A DNA stretch of 64,000 nt from Coenobita brevimanus (lineage: Eukaryota > Arthropoda > Malacostraca > Decapoda > Coenobitidae), in assembly GCA_032717465.1 (NCBI GenBank), contig CM064653.1, positions 40,769,493 to 40,833,492 on the forward strand, read 5' to 3'. The position numbers were made by a program, and so were the translations under genes. Of the stretch, positions 34,936 to 46,937 are shown in pieces (positions within the stretch are counted from its first letter, which is position 1; every line of letters begins with the position of its first letter). A model generated the notes under the pieces. The model was not told where the DNA came from, made no database searches, and worked only from the letters and a program-made list of their open reading frames with translations.

Positions 34936-36660
34936 CTGAGGGATGAGAGGGACTTAACTCCTTTCCTCCCGTCAGTGGGAATCAGGGGAGAGGGAGTGTG
35001 GGATGCAAATGGAGTGACAGTCGTGAGAAAGACCAATCCTACCCTCGCTGGGGGACGATAGTGCGGGAGGGGAGGGCAATGGGGATGAAGATGGGGAGGG
35101 GGAAAGGAATAAAGATGGGGGAGAGGCAGGGGAAATGAAGACAAGAGGGAGAAGCAGACGGCATGAAAATGGGGAGAGAGGTCGAGGAAATGAAGATGGA
35201 GGAAGAGACAGACGGAACAAAGATGAGAGACAGGCAAGGAAATGAAGACAGAGGGAATAAATATTGGAGAGGCAAGCGAAATGAAGAATGGAGAAGCAAC
35301 GGAATAAAGATGGGAGACAGGCAGGGGATATGAACACTGGAGAAACAGCCGGGATAAAGATGAGAGATAGGCAGGGGAAACGAAGACAGGAGAAGCAGTG
35401 GGAATAAAGATGACAGACAGGCAGAGGAAATGAAGTTAGCGAGAGAGAGAGAGTGAGAGAGACAAACGTTATAAAGATGAGAGACAGGCAGGGGAGATGA
35501 AGTCAGGAGAGACCGACGGAATAAATATGGGAGAGGCAAGGAAAATGAAGATGAGGCAGACCGAACAGACGAATACCGAGGGAAAGGGAAAGAATGGAGG
35601 AAGATGGGGAAGCTGTGGGGATAAAGGGTGAGGTAGACAGGTAATGAGAGAAATGGTGAGACAGATGTAGATGAAGAGAAAAATGGTGAAATAAGTATTT
35701 AGCGCGCGAAATTGTAAAAGGGATGAATAATAAGAGAAACGGAAAAGGGGTGGACAAAAGGAGGAATACTGACAGGTTGAAGGGGGGAAGAGAGAGAGAG
35801 GATGAAGATGAGAACTGACGAATGCTGGAAGGAGTAAGAGAGAACTCCTGAAAGGGAAAAATGAACGGAGAAACCATGAAGCTAAGGAAGAAATTGTGAA
35901 AAAGGAAAGCAGTATGGAACAGGCATTCCCGACTGACGGAGATGATGTGAGAAACTGTGACAGAGGAAGGATGGAGGAATGCTGAATGGGGAAGAACCAG
36001 GAAGCGAGAAATCTGAAAAGAGGAAAATGAAGGTGGACGAGGAATGTCGAGGGGGAAACGGATAAGAGTGGAATGCAGGTGACACGTGGAGGCATTACAT
36101 GAAGGAATGCAAGAAGGTAATACAAAGGAGAGGTGCAGATATCCTTAGGCAGAAACACAAGGGGGGAGGGACAAGGGCGAAAGAGAAGAAATACGAGAAG
36201 GAGATGTCAGCAACAAGGTGGGAATGAGTGTCGAATGATGGTGGGACGAGGAGGTGGAAGAACGAGAGAGGGGGGAGGTAATACAAAGGAAAGGTGTAGA
36301 AAGCCTTGGGTGAAATCGCATGAAGGAAGGGACATGGGAGAATAAAGAGAAATACATGGAGGGGAAGTCAGCAACAAGAGGAGGTGGGAATGAGAGTGGA
36401 ATGCAGGAGACGGGGAGGTCCATGGAAGAATGCAAGAGGGGGAAGGTAGCACAAGAAGAGGTGTAGAAAGCCTTGGGTTGCATCGCAAAGAGGGAAGGGG
36501 CACGGGTGAGAACGGAAGAGAAATGCAAGAATGGGAAGTGAGCATCAAGAGGAGGTGAGAATAAAGGAATGAAAGGAGTGGCAGGGGAGATGGCAAGGGA
36601 AATGAAGGCCAACAGAAAGGAAGGGGAGGTGTGAATGGCGGGACAGCCTGGAAAAAAAAG
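34936..36660. repeat. Purine-rich strand block with nested minisatellites
   Basis: About 1.7 kb of A/G-rich plus strand. From 35090 to 35560 a unit of about 38 bp (GGGAATAAAGATGGGAGACAG, GGCAGGGGAAATGAAGAC) recurs roughly ten times. From 36020 to 36600 a longer unit follows (next entry). Confidence 0.8.
36020..36600. repeat. ~168-bp tandem repeat, about 3.4 copies
   Basis: AGGTGTAGAAAGCCTTGGGT at 36291 and 36461, with a diverged form at 36127; each is followed by the GAAGTSAGCAMCAAGAGGAGG region and TGCAAGAGGG. Confidence 0.85.
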
Positions 36661-36744
36661 AGAAGTGCTACGTACAGTGGGAGAAAAAAGTAAAGAAGAT
36701 TATTGCACGTTAGGTGATGGACAGCTAGAGGGAGAATATTCAAG

Positions 36745-37050
36745 GCTAGTGTGTTCTCATGTTCCCTCTCATGATCGGGACAACTCCGGTATTCTATTCC
36801 AGGTAAGGTTACTGTGTTCTCATGCTCTTAACCCTCTCATGGTCGTGTCAGTTCTCATATTCTATTCCAGGTTCTCATGTTCTTAACCCTCTCATGATCG
36901 TGTCAACTCTCTTATTCTATTCCACGTTCTCATGCTGTTAACCCTCTCATGATCGTGGCAGCTCTCGTATGCTATTCAAAGGAACCTGAGTGTTAATTCT
37001 GTAATCATTAACCTCCTCATGGTCGCAACAACTGTGGTATTCTGTTTCAG
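36745..37050. repeat. ~60-bp minisatellite, five copies
   Basis: TTCTCATGCTCTTAACCCTC, TCATGATCGTGTCAACTCTC and ATTCTATTCCAG repeat about every 60-70 bp. Confidence 0.85.
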
Positions 37051-37284
37051 CTAACGTCAGATCATACATTCAACTGAGTGAGTAAAGACTGCTGAGTGTG
37101 TTAATGCACAAGGACGGGTGGTTATGCTGTAAGGGAAACTAATGAATGGAGAAAACAAGGAAACTGGATGCAAAATGGAACTGAAATACAAGAAAAGGAA
37201 GAATAAGACAAGTGTAGTAGGACGCCATGGGGAAGGAAACAGGCCCTTCCCCACCTAAATAAAATCGACTCGGGCAGCAAAACT

Positions 37285-37376
37285 AAGAGAAAAATAAAGG
37301 TTAATAAGAATTATCCCAAAGCTTTCGGCACACGAGGCCTCCTCTAAATTGAATAAAATCAGCTAAAAGTAACATT
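37285..37376 (-). repeat. Palindromic repeat, partial copy
   Basis: GCTTTCGGCACACGAGGCC and TCTAAATTGAATAAAATCAGC match one arm of the family at 24732. Confidence 0.5.
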
Positions 37377-38760
37377 TAAAAAAAAAAAAAAAAATCGTAC
37401 CGAAATAAGGGGAAGGGTGCAAGGGAAGCTGGTGTGAAGGTACCTGAGGAAAGGAAGAAATCAGATAAGGTGAGAGAAGCACAATATGGACGGACTAGCG
37501 ATAAAAAATCAGAAAGGTCTACGTGGGACAGGAATCTTGGGTGTCTGGGTACAGGAAGGAAGGCGTGAGAATGCATGGGTTGGGTTATAAGAGAAAAATG
37601 CAGACAGATGAGATGGACAGCACAATGGAATTCGAATAATTTATTGGGTTTGGCCTGGTTCGGTTCTGAATTAGGCTTGGCTATAATAAGTCAGGTTAAG
37701 TTATGCTGGGTTTAGTACAACTAGAATAGATTAGGAACAGCGATGTAAGGGTCCAATATGCATATGGAAGGGGGAGGCGAGATACGAGTGAAGGAAACAG
37801 CGAGATGCAAATGAAGTAGGAATGGACAAGTGAGTGATGAAGTGAGGTGGAGCTGGGAGTATGGATATGTAATTGAACTGAGGGTACACAGATCAGGAAT
37901 ACTGAGCGGGAAGAGACGGGTGAGATAGTGAAGGAAGCAACGAGGTGATAACCAGGTGAGAAGGGATCCAGGTAGGTGTATGATGATGAGAGGTGGAGGG
38001 GTGATAGTGTGGGTCTGCAAGTGTAGAAGTGAGAAGAGGGTAATCGGTACTGAGCATGCATACAGAGGGGAGAAGAGACATGAGTGAAGAACTCAGAAGC
38101 GTAAATGAAGTGACAGCGGACAGAGGTGCTCGGTGAGGGTGGAAGAGGTATAGGTGAGGATTCAGGAGTGCAGGTTACGTGCACGTGAAGAGTGAAGGAT
38201 GAGAGTGAACGTGAAGGATGAGTATGAGGGACGAAAGTGCAAGTGAAGTGCGAGGGGTGAGGGTGAAGAACTGGGGTGAGATATGTCAGTGTGGATAAGG
38301 TGTGACAGTGCAAGCAGTAGGAATGGAGGTATGGGGAAAGGGCGAGGGGTTGGGGTGCAGGGTAAGGGTTGAGGGTAGGGGAGAGGGGTGAGGAATGGAG
38401 TGGCGCTCTACCATTCGTTTAGAATGTAAATGTGTGGAAACCGGAACCGCTTGGTATACCAGGTCATAACTGAGCGCTACATTTCTGTCCTGACTTGAAA
38501 AATGGCTGGAGCCAAAATGCTCTCTCTCTCTCTCTGTTTGTATGTATGTGTGTATATAGCTGAAGCAATCGTAACTATCACTCAATGCACAAGGTAATAC
38601 AATATTTGTAACCAATCTCATGTAGCATGCTTGTTTATTCTGTTATAATCATTTAAGTACCTACGAAAAACTTCGGGCAAACTGAGCGAAAATTACGACA
38701 AAAAATGATGCATGAGAATATATAACTGTTTGGGAGACTCATTACTAACAGGCTAAGATA
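37377..38760. other. Upstream AGAP intron, mostly purine-rich
   Basis: A/G-rich with GGTGAGG and GAAGTGA words and a short CT array at 38520; probably decayed minisatellite. No gene recognised. Confidence 0.5.
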
Positions 38761-38764
38761 TTTC

Positions 38765-39540
38765 ATGAATACTTCCCCTGATAACACCATCCATCAATCC
38801 ACAGTCATCACTAACAATGTGCAACGTTACCTCCCCAATCATATCAAGAATACCTCCATCCCACACTCACAGCTCGTATCACATCACAGATCATTTCCAC
38901 CACTGCCAACCAGATCACCATTAATACAATCTTCTCCTCAACACCAGCACTGCAATTCTACAACCAGACACTCCTTCATCAATATTCATCACAACCAACA
39001 CCCAAATTCGATCCTCTCTATTCGGCTCTAACTCATGACAATAAATTCACTGCCAGCACAATCAAATACTTCTCCATTACCAACTATTACTGTTAACTGT
39101 ACATAAATGCTACCAACACGAAATATTCCAGCATCATTAATCAATACCGTTACCGAAAAACACTCTTCACCGCGATTAATAACTATCATCAACACTATCA
39201 CCCACTCCGTAACTCCATTCACCATAAGGATCATCATCATCATAACGTTCTTTCAACACCACCACCATCACTATTAAACACTCCCTCACTTCAATCACCA
39301 CCACTACTGCCATCACCTCCACCATCACCACCAAACACTCACTTCACTCACAAGTCACCACCAAACACTCCCACCTCATTCACCACCACCACCATCATAA
39401 CATTCCCCACCACCATCACTACCGGATGTTGGTAGAATCAGGGAGCAGGCGCTGAATTAAATTACCAGAGGGAGGAAGGGATATCATTTCACCTCCATGA
39501 TCACCACTCCCACCCCCACCACCACCACACTCACACACCC
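38765..39540. repeat. ATC/ACC-rich decayed repeat
   Basis: Plus strand almost lacks G; CACCACCACCATCA and CATCACCACCAAACACTC words repeat (especially 39245-39430). Confidence 0.65.
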
Positions 39541-39983
39541 TACCCCTCATTTGAATTATACTAACTGTGCACAGCAATGAACTGTACTAGTCCAAACGTC
39601 CCTTCTTAGTTACAAACTAACCATGCAGTAAGGAATGACACTGATTCAAAAGTTTTTACCTACATGTGTCCTCTAACATAAGGGCTTTGCTTCAACATGC
39701 GTCTTAATGTAATTTCTATACAGTCACTAAAGATGAACAAGCTGGGTAAAATAATCTAATCGTTCAATCCAACTCAACCCAATAGTATTTTACCTACTTT
39801 TAAACAAACTGATATGAGAAGAAGCACAATATATTCCCAATATATCAACCACTGATAATTCATGTCGTCACCCAATACGATAACTGTAAAGGAACTGCAA
39901 AATAGTATTCAGGCCTTCCTTACCCATGATATTCACGCGAGCTGACTCCTTCAGGAACGGGATCTTCATTAGGACAAAGAAGT
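39541..39983. other. Upstream AGAP intron, nothing recognised
   Basis: AT-rich sequence without recognisable features. Confidence 0.5.
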
Positions 39984-40285
39984 TTGGGGAATCCTGGTTC
40001 ACTTTCTGGCAGGGTTCAGTCTCCACAACTACCACCACACCTGCCCCACAACTACGATGGGAATCGACACAGCAGGGGTGGATTGAGGACAGACAAGAGA
40101 TGGCCGAGAAACACAGGATAGGTAAGTTTGGAGGATCCTGGCTCACTCCCTGAATCTCTAGTTTGGTCCACACTCTCCTCCTTCTCCACAGCTACCACAC
40201 CTGCCCTCACAACTACCGGTGATGGTTGACACAGCAGGTTTGGAGTGGCAGGAGACAAGGGACGGCGAAGAACACAGCGAGTCAA
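39984..40285. repeat. ~150-bp diverged tandem duplication
   Basis: Unit 1 (39987-40125) and unit 2 (40126-40285) share TTTGGRGRATCCTGGYTCAC, CTACCACACCTGCCC, CACAACTAC, GACACAGCAGG and GARAACACAG in the same order. The frame over both units is open on each strand, but no known domain is seen. Confidence 0.8.
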
Positions 40286-42120
40286 GATGCTGGGACGGAC
40301 TGCGCGTCGCCTTCCGCTCTCGCGCTCTACACACGACTGGCCTAACTTAAGGGCCTGGGCGAGGGGCCGAGGAGGAGGGGAAGCAGACCGACCCGATCCC
40401 CCCTTTCCATTCCCCCTACCCCCTCCAGCCTCTCTCCCTCCCCCTTCCGAGTGGTCCAAAGAGGATGGAGAGAAGGGAGGCAAAATGGGAGCGAAACCAT
40501 TTGTATATCACTTTTCTAAGCCTGATCCCTTCACCCCTCCTTCGCACTGGGTCTTTGCAAAAATTAAATGTTTGCCCTAACCGTTTCGCTGCTCTTTAAT
40601 CCGACATTTTACTCGAGCTAATTCCTGATGATTTTTTACAGCTAATATAAATACTAACACCCAGGATCTATTTAGGCTCACACCATGCTATTTTTTTTTT
40701 CCCCCCCGGTCGAGCGAAATGCAAGCAGTCAAAGAGTTAATGACCCTTCTTATCTTTCCTCACGAAAATATATACAGAAAAAAAAATGATAATCACACTG
40801 TACACGAGTAAGGTAATTCTCTTTGTTTAAGCTGCCCCTATCCTCCCCCTCACTTCATCTTCTTCCTTGCCAATCTCCCCCTCTCTCCCCGTCCCTCCTC
40901 ACCCCCGCCAGCGCCCGCCTGTTCACGATATAAACACATTAGTGACTAACCACTGGAACAGCAGCCAGGCGCTCACGTGATATCTGGAGCATGATGATGA
41001 GGGTAATGGCCGCCAAAAATACCATCATTACGTCACCTCAATACGCATGACAAATTCCACGAAGTCCTAATCACAGAACATCAGAGACGAGAGAAGTAGT
41101 TTATCCGTGCAATATTTGATGAATACATTGTATAGAAGTCGAAAATATTAGATATAAAGGACACATAACAGTAATGATGTCAGCTGTGAATAATCTTCGG
41201 GAAAAAATGAATAAGTGTTTTCTCACACTTATACGTAACTATTGCATCCGAGAAATGCTACGCGTCAGAAATTCGCTCGCCAGTTTAACCTCTGAATGTA
41301 TGACAAGTGTTATCAAAGCAGTAACTAGACACTTACCTACCACTTTGTACTAGTGAGGTGAGGTTTTGATAGCAAGAGGGTTAGGGGAACTGATTACTCC
41401 AACACCTCCTTCTCCTCCCGTCCTCACTCCTACACTCACAGTTACAAAACAAATGAGTATCTGGCTACAGTTTTCCTTGCCCTTATTCTCACTCTCAGAC
41501 ATTTGTACTACAACAGTCTAATGCTAAACATTCGTCAAGTGAACATGATAAATTCCCGTTCGATGACACACCAAGGCAACTGTATTACCAACGGTCAAGA
41601 TACTGCGTCCACATAAAAACAACAAATTTAGGAACATTAGGTGCGGACGAGGTGTGCACTAGTTCTAGAATGTCACGGAGAGATGTTCACCCTTTAGACC
41701 TAAGTTTAATTACAAGGCTTCATCTCATCACAGTGCAAATTGAAAGCACGGTGTTCATTTCCTAACCGGCGGAGACTGAATTAATGAAACAATTGCACGG
41801 AAACATACTAATGCAAACGACAGAAATCATCATCCTGACTCCCACTTTTTTCCTACCTAAAAGCAAGAATACTTAATATTATTGCGGCCATATTTAATCA
41901 ATATCAGAATTCTCACAACCAATGGATAAATACACTCAGACACAGAAGGAGTACAAACTGGCTTCATACTTGAAACTACAACATGTTACTCAACAACCAT
42001 AATTTTCCATCTCTTAACCTGCCAATAAAACTTCAGCTTTTTAATTTGTGGATGTATCCTATAACAACTTGCATCATACCTCAACCACTGAATACAACAC
42101 GAAAGAAGTCGAAAAAAAAA
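40286..42120. other. Upstream AGAP intron, one GC-richer stretch
   Basis: 40290-40470 is rich in CG steps and C/G, unlike its surroundings; it could be a promoter-like or old repeat region but has no TATA or start context I can defend. The rest to 42120 is AT-rich and empty to my eye. Confidence 0.4.
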
Positions 42121-42240
<120 letters not shown>

Positions 42241-42389
42241 AGAACTACAACAACAACAATTACTACTACTACTAATACTAATACACGGTTTATTCATAGT
42301 CAGCAGCCGAAGGACGCCAGGAGTACTTATGTGACGTCAATGTTGGATGATTATCGAAAGCTTATTTTGGAGTAAGCTGTGGTTGGGAG

Positions 42390-43200
42390 TGGGGCATGTA
42401 AATTAATGGAAAAGCCTTGTGGAGAAAGAAAAGACCGTGTTGGTATGGCCACGAGACAAAGCCAGGAGTATGAGTGTGAAATAAGGCCTTGTAACCGGGG
42501 GAATGTCAGCAAGATTATGGATTACCAAGACAAAACAGCAGAATAATAAGAGGTGTTGTGGCATGAGAAAAGGTGGCATGATCCAAACTGGCATAACATA
42601 GCCTAAGCTGGTGAGTATAAAGACACGTGGAACAGGCTTGGAGATGTATGCAGTGCTGTGACGTGGGAAAGGGAAGCATGATTTCAGCTGATGTGGCATG
42701 GCCCAAGTTGAAGTGGTGAGTAAATGTAGACTGTCAGGTGTAAGTGGAATGGAAAGTATTACGTGACGCGGAACAACAGGACTTGGGTTGTATGAAGTGC
42801 TGTGACATCCTAAAAGGTGATTTGAGGTGATGTGACCTGACGTAAGCTAAAGTGGTATGTAAAAGTGACGTGGAATACCAAGACTTGGACAACATGAGGC
42901 AATGCTGAGGCTGGAACTGAAGTCACGTGGGATGGCGAAGGTTAACTGGTGAACAGAACCGACGTGGAACAAAATATGGGTAGCATGAGGCAAGACTGAG
43001 GAAAAGTGGCCGGATATGAGGTCAGGTGGGTTGGGGTAAATTACCTGATAAGGAACAACAGAACTTCGGTAACACAAGGCAAGACTGAAGTATTAAAAAC
43101 AAAAAAAAATGGATCTGAACCTGGTAAGTTAAAGTGGCGTGGAACAACAAGACCCGGGGATGTAAGAGGTGAAGTAACATAAAGCAAGACTGCGGGGTGC
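42390..43200. repeat. Decayed tandem repeat with TGACGTGGAA words
   Basis: Six or more units: ACACGTGGAACAGG (42622), GACGCGGAACAACAGGACTT (42763), GACGTGGAATACCAAGACTT (42866), GACGTGGAACAAAATATGGG (42961), AAGGAACAACAGAACTTCGG (43050), GCGTGGAACAACAAGACCCG (43137), each with a GCAAGACTGAGG or GTGCTGTGAC block after it. Period shrinks from about 140 to 86 bp. Confidence 0.75.
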
Positions 43201-43239
43201 ACTGGGTGGGATGACACGCGGTATAAGGTCAGGGGCTTC

Positions 43240-43485
43240 TATACGGACTGGATGTGGGTGTGGTGTGGGTGTGGGACGGGCGTGGAGGCAGATATATTCG
43301 CTGGCGTGGAGGGGAAATATAATTATGTTTGCTGGCGTGGGAGGGGCGTAGTGGGTGCAGGGGAAATACTCGTACATCTGTTGGTGGAGTGGGGAAATAC
43401 AGTTATGTCTGCATGCATGGGGATGTGGAGGAAAAAATGCTTGTTGGCGTTGGAGATAGTACACACATGTATGTTGGCGTGGAGG
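43240..43485. repeat. Decayed repeat with TTGGCGTGGAGG words
   Basis: GCTGGCGTGGAGGGGAAATA, GCTGGCGTGGGAGGGG, GTTGGCGTTGGAGATAG and GTTGGCGTGGAGG recur every 30-60 bp. Confidence 0.7.
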
Positions 43486-43486
43486 A

Positions 43487-43677
43487 GGGGAAGGGGAGGG
43501 GGAGGATGAGATGGAGAGAAGAGATGGAGAGGTATATGAGGGGTGTGTGGCCTGGAGAAAGGGCAGCTTTATGGCAGAGGACTGGGTGACAAAGGCGATT
43601 CGATTGTGACCACCCCTTCCAAGATTAAGGCGTCTGGAGAAGACAGATAGATAGATAGATACACAGATACAGACAGA
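43487..43677 (+). mobile_element. RTE-like LINE family B, 190-bp 3' end insertion
   Basis: GAGGATGAGATGGAGAG, GAGGTATATGAG, GTGACCACCCCTTCCAAGAT, GCGTCTGGAGAAGACAGATA then a (GATA)n tail: the 3' end of family B as at 15600-15745 and 21570-21630. Bordered by TGTTGGCGTGGAGGA (43472-43486) and TGTTGGCGTGGGAGGA (43678-43693), a likely target-site duplication. Confidence 0.88.
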
Positions 43678-43693
43678 TGTTGGCGTGGGAGGA

Positions 43694-44377
43694 TCGAGGG
43701 ATGAGTGCGTGCGTGTTGTGAATGGTGTGGCATGTGGTGACGTAGGAAGAGCGTCACAATCTGGACGCTTCCCTGGCATACCTTGTGACGTGGACACTTG
43801 GCAACACCACCCTCACTCCCCCCCTCTGCCACCCACCCATACGCCCACTCACACCCTGAGCTATGAGAGCTAATTAAAGAAAGAAAGCATGAAAGTCCCA
43901 TACAAGCAAAATTACGGATCGTGGGGAAGAAGATGGAAAAATAAAAGTTTAGCTACACTTCCACTCTCCCCTTCCCCTTCTCTCAAGCGCGTCCTGGTCA
44001 GCTCCCCCCTCCCTCCCTCTCACACCCACATCCACTCGCTGTCTCCAATATGTAACACCGTAGCGACCTTTCCCCCTCTTTACCTTGGTGAGGTGACGAC
44101 ACGCACCATATAACCTGCCACGCTTATATCACTCCTCACAGCAGAAGGTAGATAACCGTGTCTTGTTTCATACAATTTTGATAATTTATTCCCATCTGTT
44201 CAGCACTAACAAAGAATAAAAATAACATCAACACAAATAATATTAAAAATTAAAACACTACCAGAACATCAACCAAAATAAAACAACAACCGGTACTACT
44301 ACTAATAATAATGATAAAAATAAACACTATGCCACACTTTCCAGAAAAATGGGTGACTGCTGAGTGCAGAATATAAG

Positions 44378-44380
<3 letters not shown>
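43694..44380. other. Upstream AGAP intron, nothing recognised
   Basis: Mixed sequence, C-rich around 43800-44090, then AT-rich. No gene or repeat recognised. Confidence 0.5.
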
Positions 44381-44443
<63 letters not shown>

Positions 44444-44448
44444 CACAC
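44381..44448. repeat. (AC)n microsatellite
   Basis: About 68 bp AC array with one G change. Confidence 0.97.
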
Positions 44449-44508
44449 CTTTCAGCTGAATTAATTATGCATACGAGTACACCTGCTTTCCCCGTTCACA
44501 GCACGTGT

Positions 44509-44540
44509 CCGTATATTATATTAATAAATATAATATACGG
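44509..44540. repeat. Perfect 14-bp stem hairpin at the LINE 5' edge
   Basis: CCGTATATTATATT, loop AATA, then the exact complement AATATAATATACGG. It abuts the first recognisable base of the CR1-like LINE. Confidence 0.9.
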
Positions 44541-46813
44541 AGGCCAAGATAGATATATTCCTTCAAAACCGTTTAGAACTAACAATTCAGAACCAAGATG
44601 GTTAAACAACAGATTAAAATCTCTCATACGCCAAAGGAGAGGAATATATAGAAAAATAAAACGTGGAGAGGAACACTTACGTAACCGGTACACAATTTTA
44701 AATAGAGAAGTAAAGAGGGAGATAAGAAAAGCAAAGAGAAGTTATGAAATTAAGGTTGCAAGTGAATCAAAAGTAAACCCCAAGGGTTTTTATCAAATGT
44801 ACCGAACGAAAAATAAAGATAGGATAGGACCACTCAGAACAGAATCAGGTGACATTACCAGTGAAGATAAAGAAATGTGCTCCATCCTAAATAATTATTT
44901 CATATCAGTATTCACCAAGGAAAATCTAAGCCTGGTCCCTCAAGCAGCAAATATTTACCATGAGAATACGGAAAATATTCTTAGTAAAATAACCATTAGT
45001 AAGGAGGACGTATTGAAAGAAATTAACAAGTTAAAACCTCAAAAATCGCCAGGTCCGGACGATATATATGCAAAAATTATAAAAGAAACCAAGAAGAATT
45101 ATGTCAGCCACTTTTAACGTTATTTAATGACTCTTTAAGTTCAGGAGAAGTTCCAGAGGCGTGGAAAACCGCAAACGTAGTGCCCATCTTTAAAAAGGGT
45201 GATAAATCAGCTGCGTCGAATTATCGTCCGATAAGTCTAACGTCAATAGTAGGAAAAATGTTAGAGTCAATTTTGGCAAATAAGATTAGAGAACACTTAG
45301 AAAGATTTAATCTTATAAACGAAAGTCAGCACGGATTCAGGCAAGGACGATCCTGCCTCACAAATTTGTTGTCATTCTACTCGGAGGTCTATGAGGCAGT
45401 AGATAGCGATAAAGCTTACGATGTTATTTATCTGGACTTTAGTAAAGCTTTTGATAGAGTCCCACACGAAAGGTTAGTTAGAAAGGTTCGAGCACACGGT
45501 ATAGACGGCGATATCTTAAAATGGATAGAATCCTGGCTGAAAGGACGAAAGCAGAGAGTATTAATAAATGGAACTAAGTCGGACTGGGGATTAGTAACTA
45601 GCGGTGTACCACAGGGTTCAGTACTCGGTCCCTTATTATTTATCATATATATAAATGATCTAGACTTAGGAGTCAATAGCAGAATCAACAAATTTGCCGA
45701 CGATACAAAAATAGGGCGTATCATTAACTCGACTGACGATTGCCATTACTTACAAAAAGACCTCGATACATTGTCCAAATGGTCTAAAACTTGGCAAATG
45801 GAATTTAACGTTGAAAAATGTAAAGTATTTAACGTAGGCAAGACCATTGGAGATACTAAATACAGCTTAGATAACAAAGAAATTAGCAAATCGGAATGCG
45901 AGAGAGATCTAGGAGTTATGATTAGTAACGACCTTAAACCTAGGCAACAGTGCATTAATGCGAGAAATAAAGCAAATAGGGTCCTAGGATTTATTTCGAG
46001 AAGCGTGAGCAATAGATCATCTAAAGTAATACTGAAACTTTATCTAGCATTAGTAAGGCCACATTTAGACTACGCAGTACAATTTTGGTGTCCTTACTAT
46101 AGAATGGATATTAATTCGTTAGAAAATGTACAGAGAAGAATGACTAAAATGATACATGACGTCCGGAACCTGTCATATGAAGACAGACTGAAAAGACTAA
46201 GTCTGCATTCGCTAGAGAGAGGCGTAGAGTAAGGGGAGACTTAATTGAGGTTTTTAAGTGGATGAATGGTATAAATAAGGGAGATATTAGCAAGGTACTT
46301 AAAGTGAGCATACAGGATAGAACTAGAAATAATGGTTTCAAACTAGAAAAATTCCGTTTCAGAAAGGAAATCGGTAGAAATTGGTTTGGTAATAGAGTAG
46401 TAGACGAATGGAATAAGCTACCTAGTAAAGTAGTTGCTGCCTCTTCCATTGAGAGTTTCAAGCATAGGCTAGATAAGCATATGACAAATAAGGGGTGGAT
46501 ATAGAACAAAGAAAATATTATAACCAATACTAATTAAAAAATAAATTTTCTTTTCAGGTTACACTATGATAGTCTCTATTCTCCTTTCACACTTTCCTGT
46601 AAAATGTCCACGCCAGTTTTTCTATACGGCGTGGTGTTCTTTCTGACTTTTTCCTGCCGGCTTCGGCTGGAGGGTTTGGAGGGCGGGGGAGAGCCTTCTT
46701 CTTTGCTATCCTTATCTCATTCTAGTAGTTCAGTTACTCTTCTAGGAGCTGCCTAGCATGGGCCAACCGGCCTACTGCAGTTATCCTCTCTTCTTATGTT
46801 CTTATGTTCTTAT
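44541..46813 (+). mobile_element. CR1-like LINE, 5'-truncated, RT core intact
   Basis: The linker (PRWLNNRLKSLIRQRRGIYR), then RT: KLKPQKSPGPDDIYAKII, VPIFKKGDKSAASNYRPISL, QHGFRQGRSCLTNLL, motif A IYLDFSKAFDRVPHERL, motif B SGVPQGSVLGPLLFIIYIND, motif C KFADDTKIG, and the C-terminal region (LVRPHLDYAVQFWCPYY, WNKLPSKVVAASSIESFKHR) ending at 46504. One-base frame shifts lie near 45115 and 46230. The 3' UTR ends in the octamer repeat TTCTTATG (46788-46813), as in CR1 elements. The endonuclease is missing. All RT catalytic Asp are present, so this is the youngest-looking LINE here. It is opposite to AGAP transcription. Confidence 0.92.
45180..46232 (+). pseudogene. CR1-like reverse transcriptase, open 350-codon stretch
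   Basis: Longest open frame in the window (350 codons), covering RT fingers, palm (YLDFSKAFD, GVPQGSVL, FADD) and thumb. The real product would have started upstream; the frame shift near 45115 and another near 46230 separate it from its N- and C-terminal parts, so it is scored as a broken gene of the LINE rather than a host gene. Confidence 0.9.
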
Positions 46814-46865
46814 ATGTACTCCACTCTCTCTCTCAGGTAAGGATGGTAATGCAGGTTAGTTATAG

Positions 46866-46867
<2 letters not shown>

Positions 46868-46935
<68 letters not shown>
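46868..46935. repeat. (GA)34 microsatellite
   Basis: 68 bp pure GA, 55 bp past the LINE tail. Confidence 0.97.

Positions 46936-46937
<2 letters not shown>

Noticed and set aside
34355..36743. Long Ser/Leu/Pro-rich open frames on both strands
   Set aside because: Pyrimidine-rich DNA lacks stop codons on one side; several frames are open together and no protein motif is visible.
40052..40483. 143-codon minus-strand frame in the CG-rich stretch
   Set aside because: It runs across the tandem duplication and low-complexity DNA, has no recognisable domain and no sound splice link to AGAP. Kept only as a CG-rich region.
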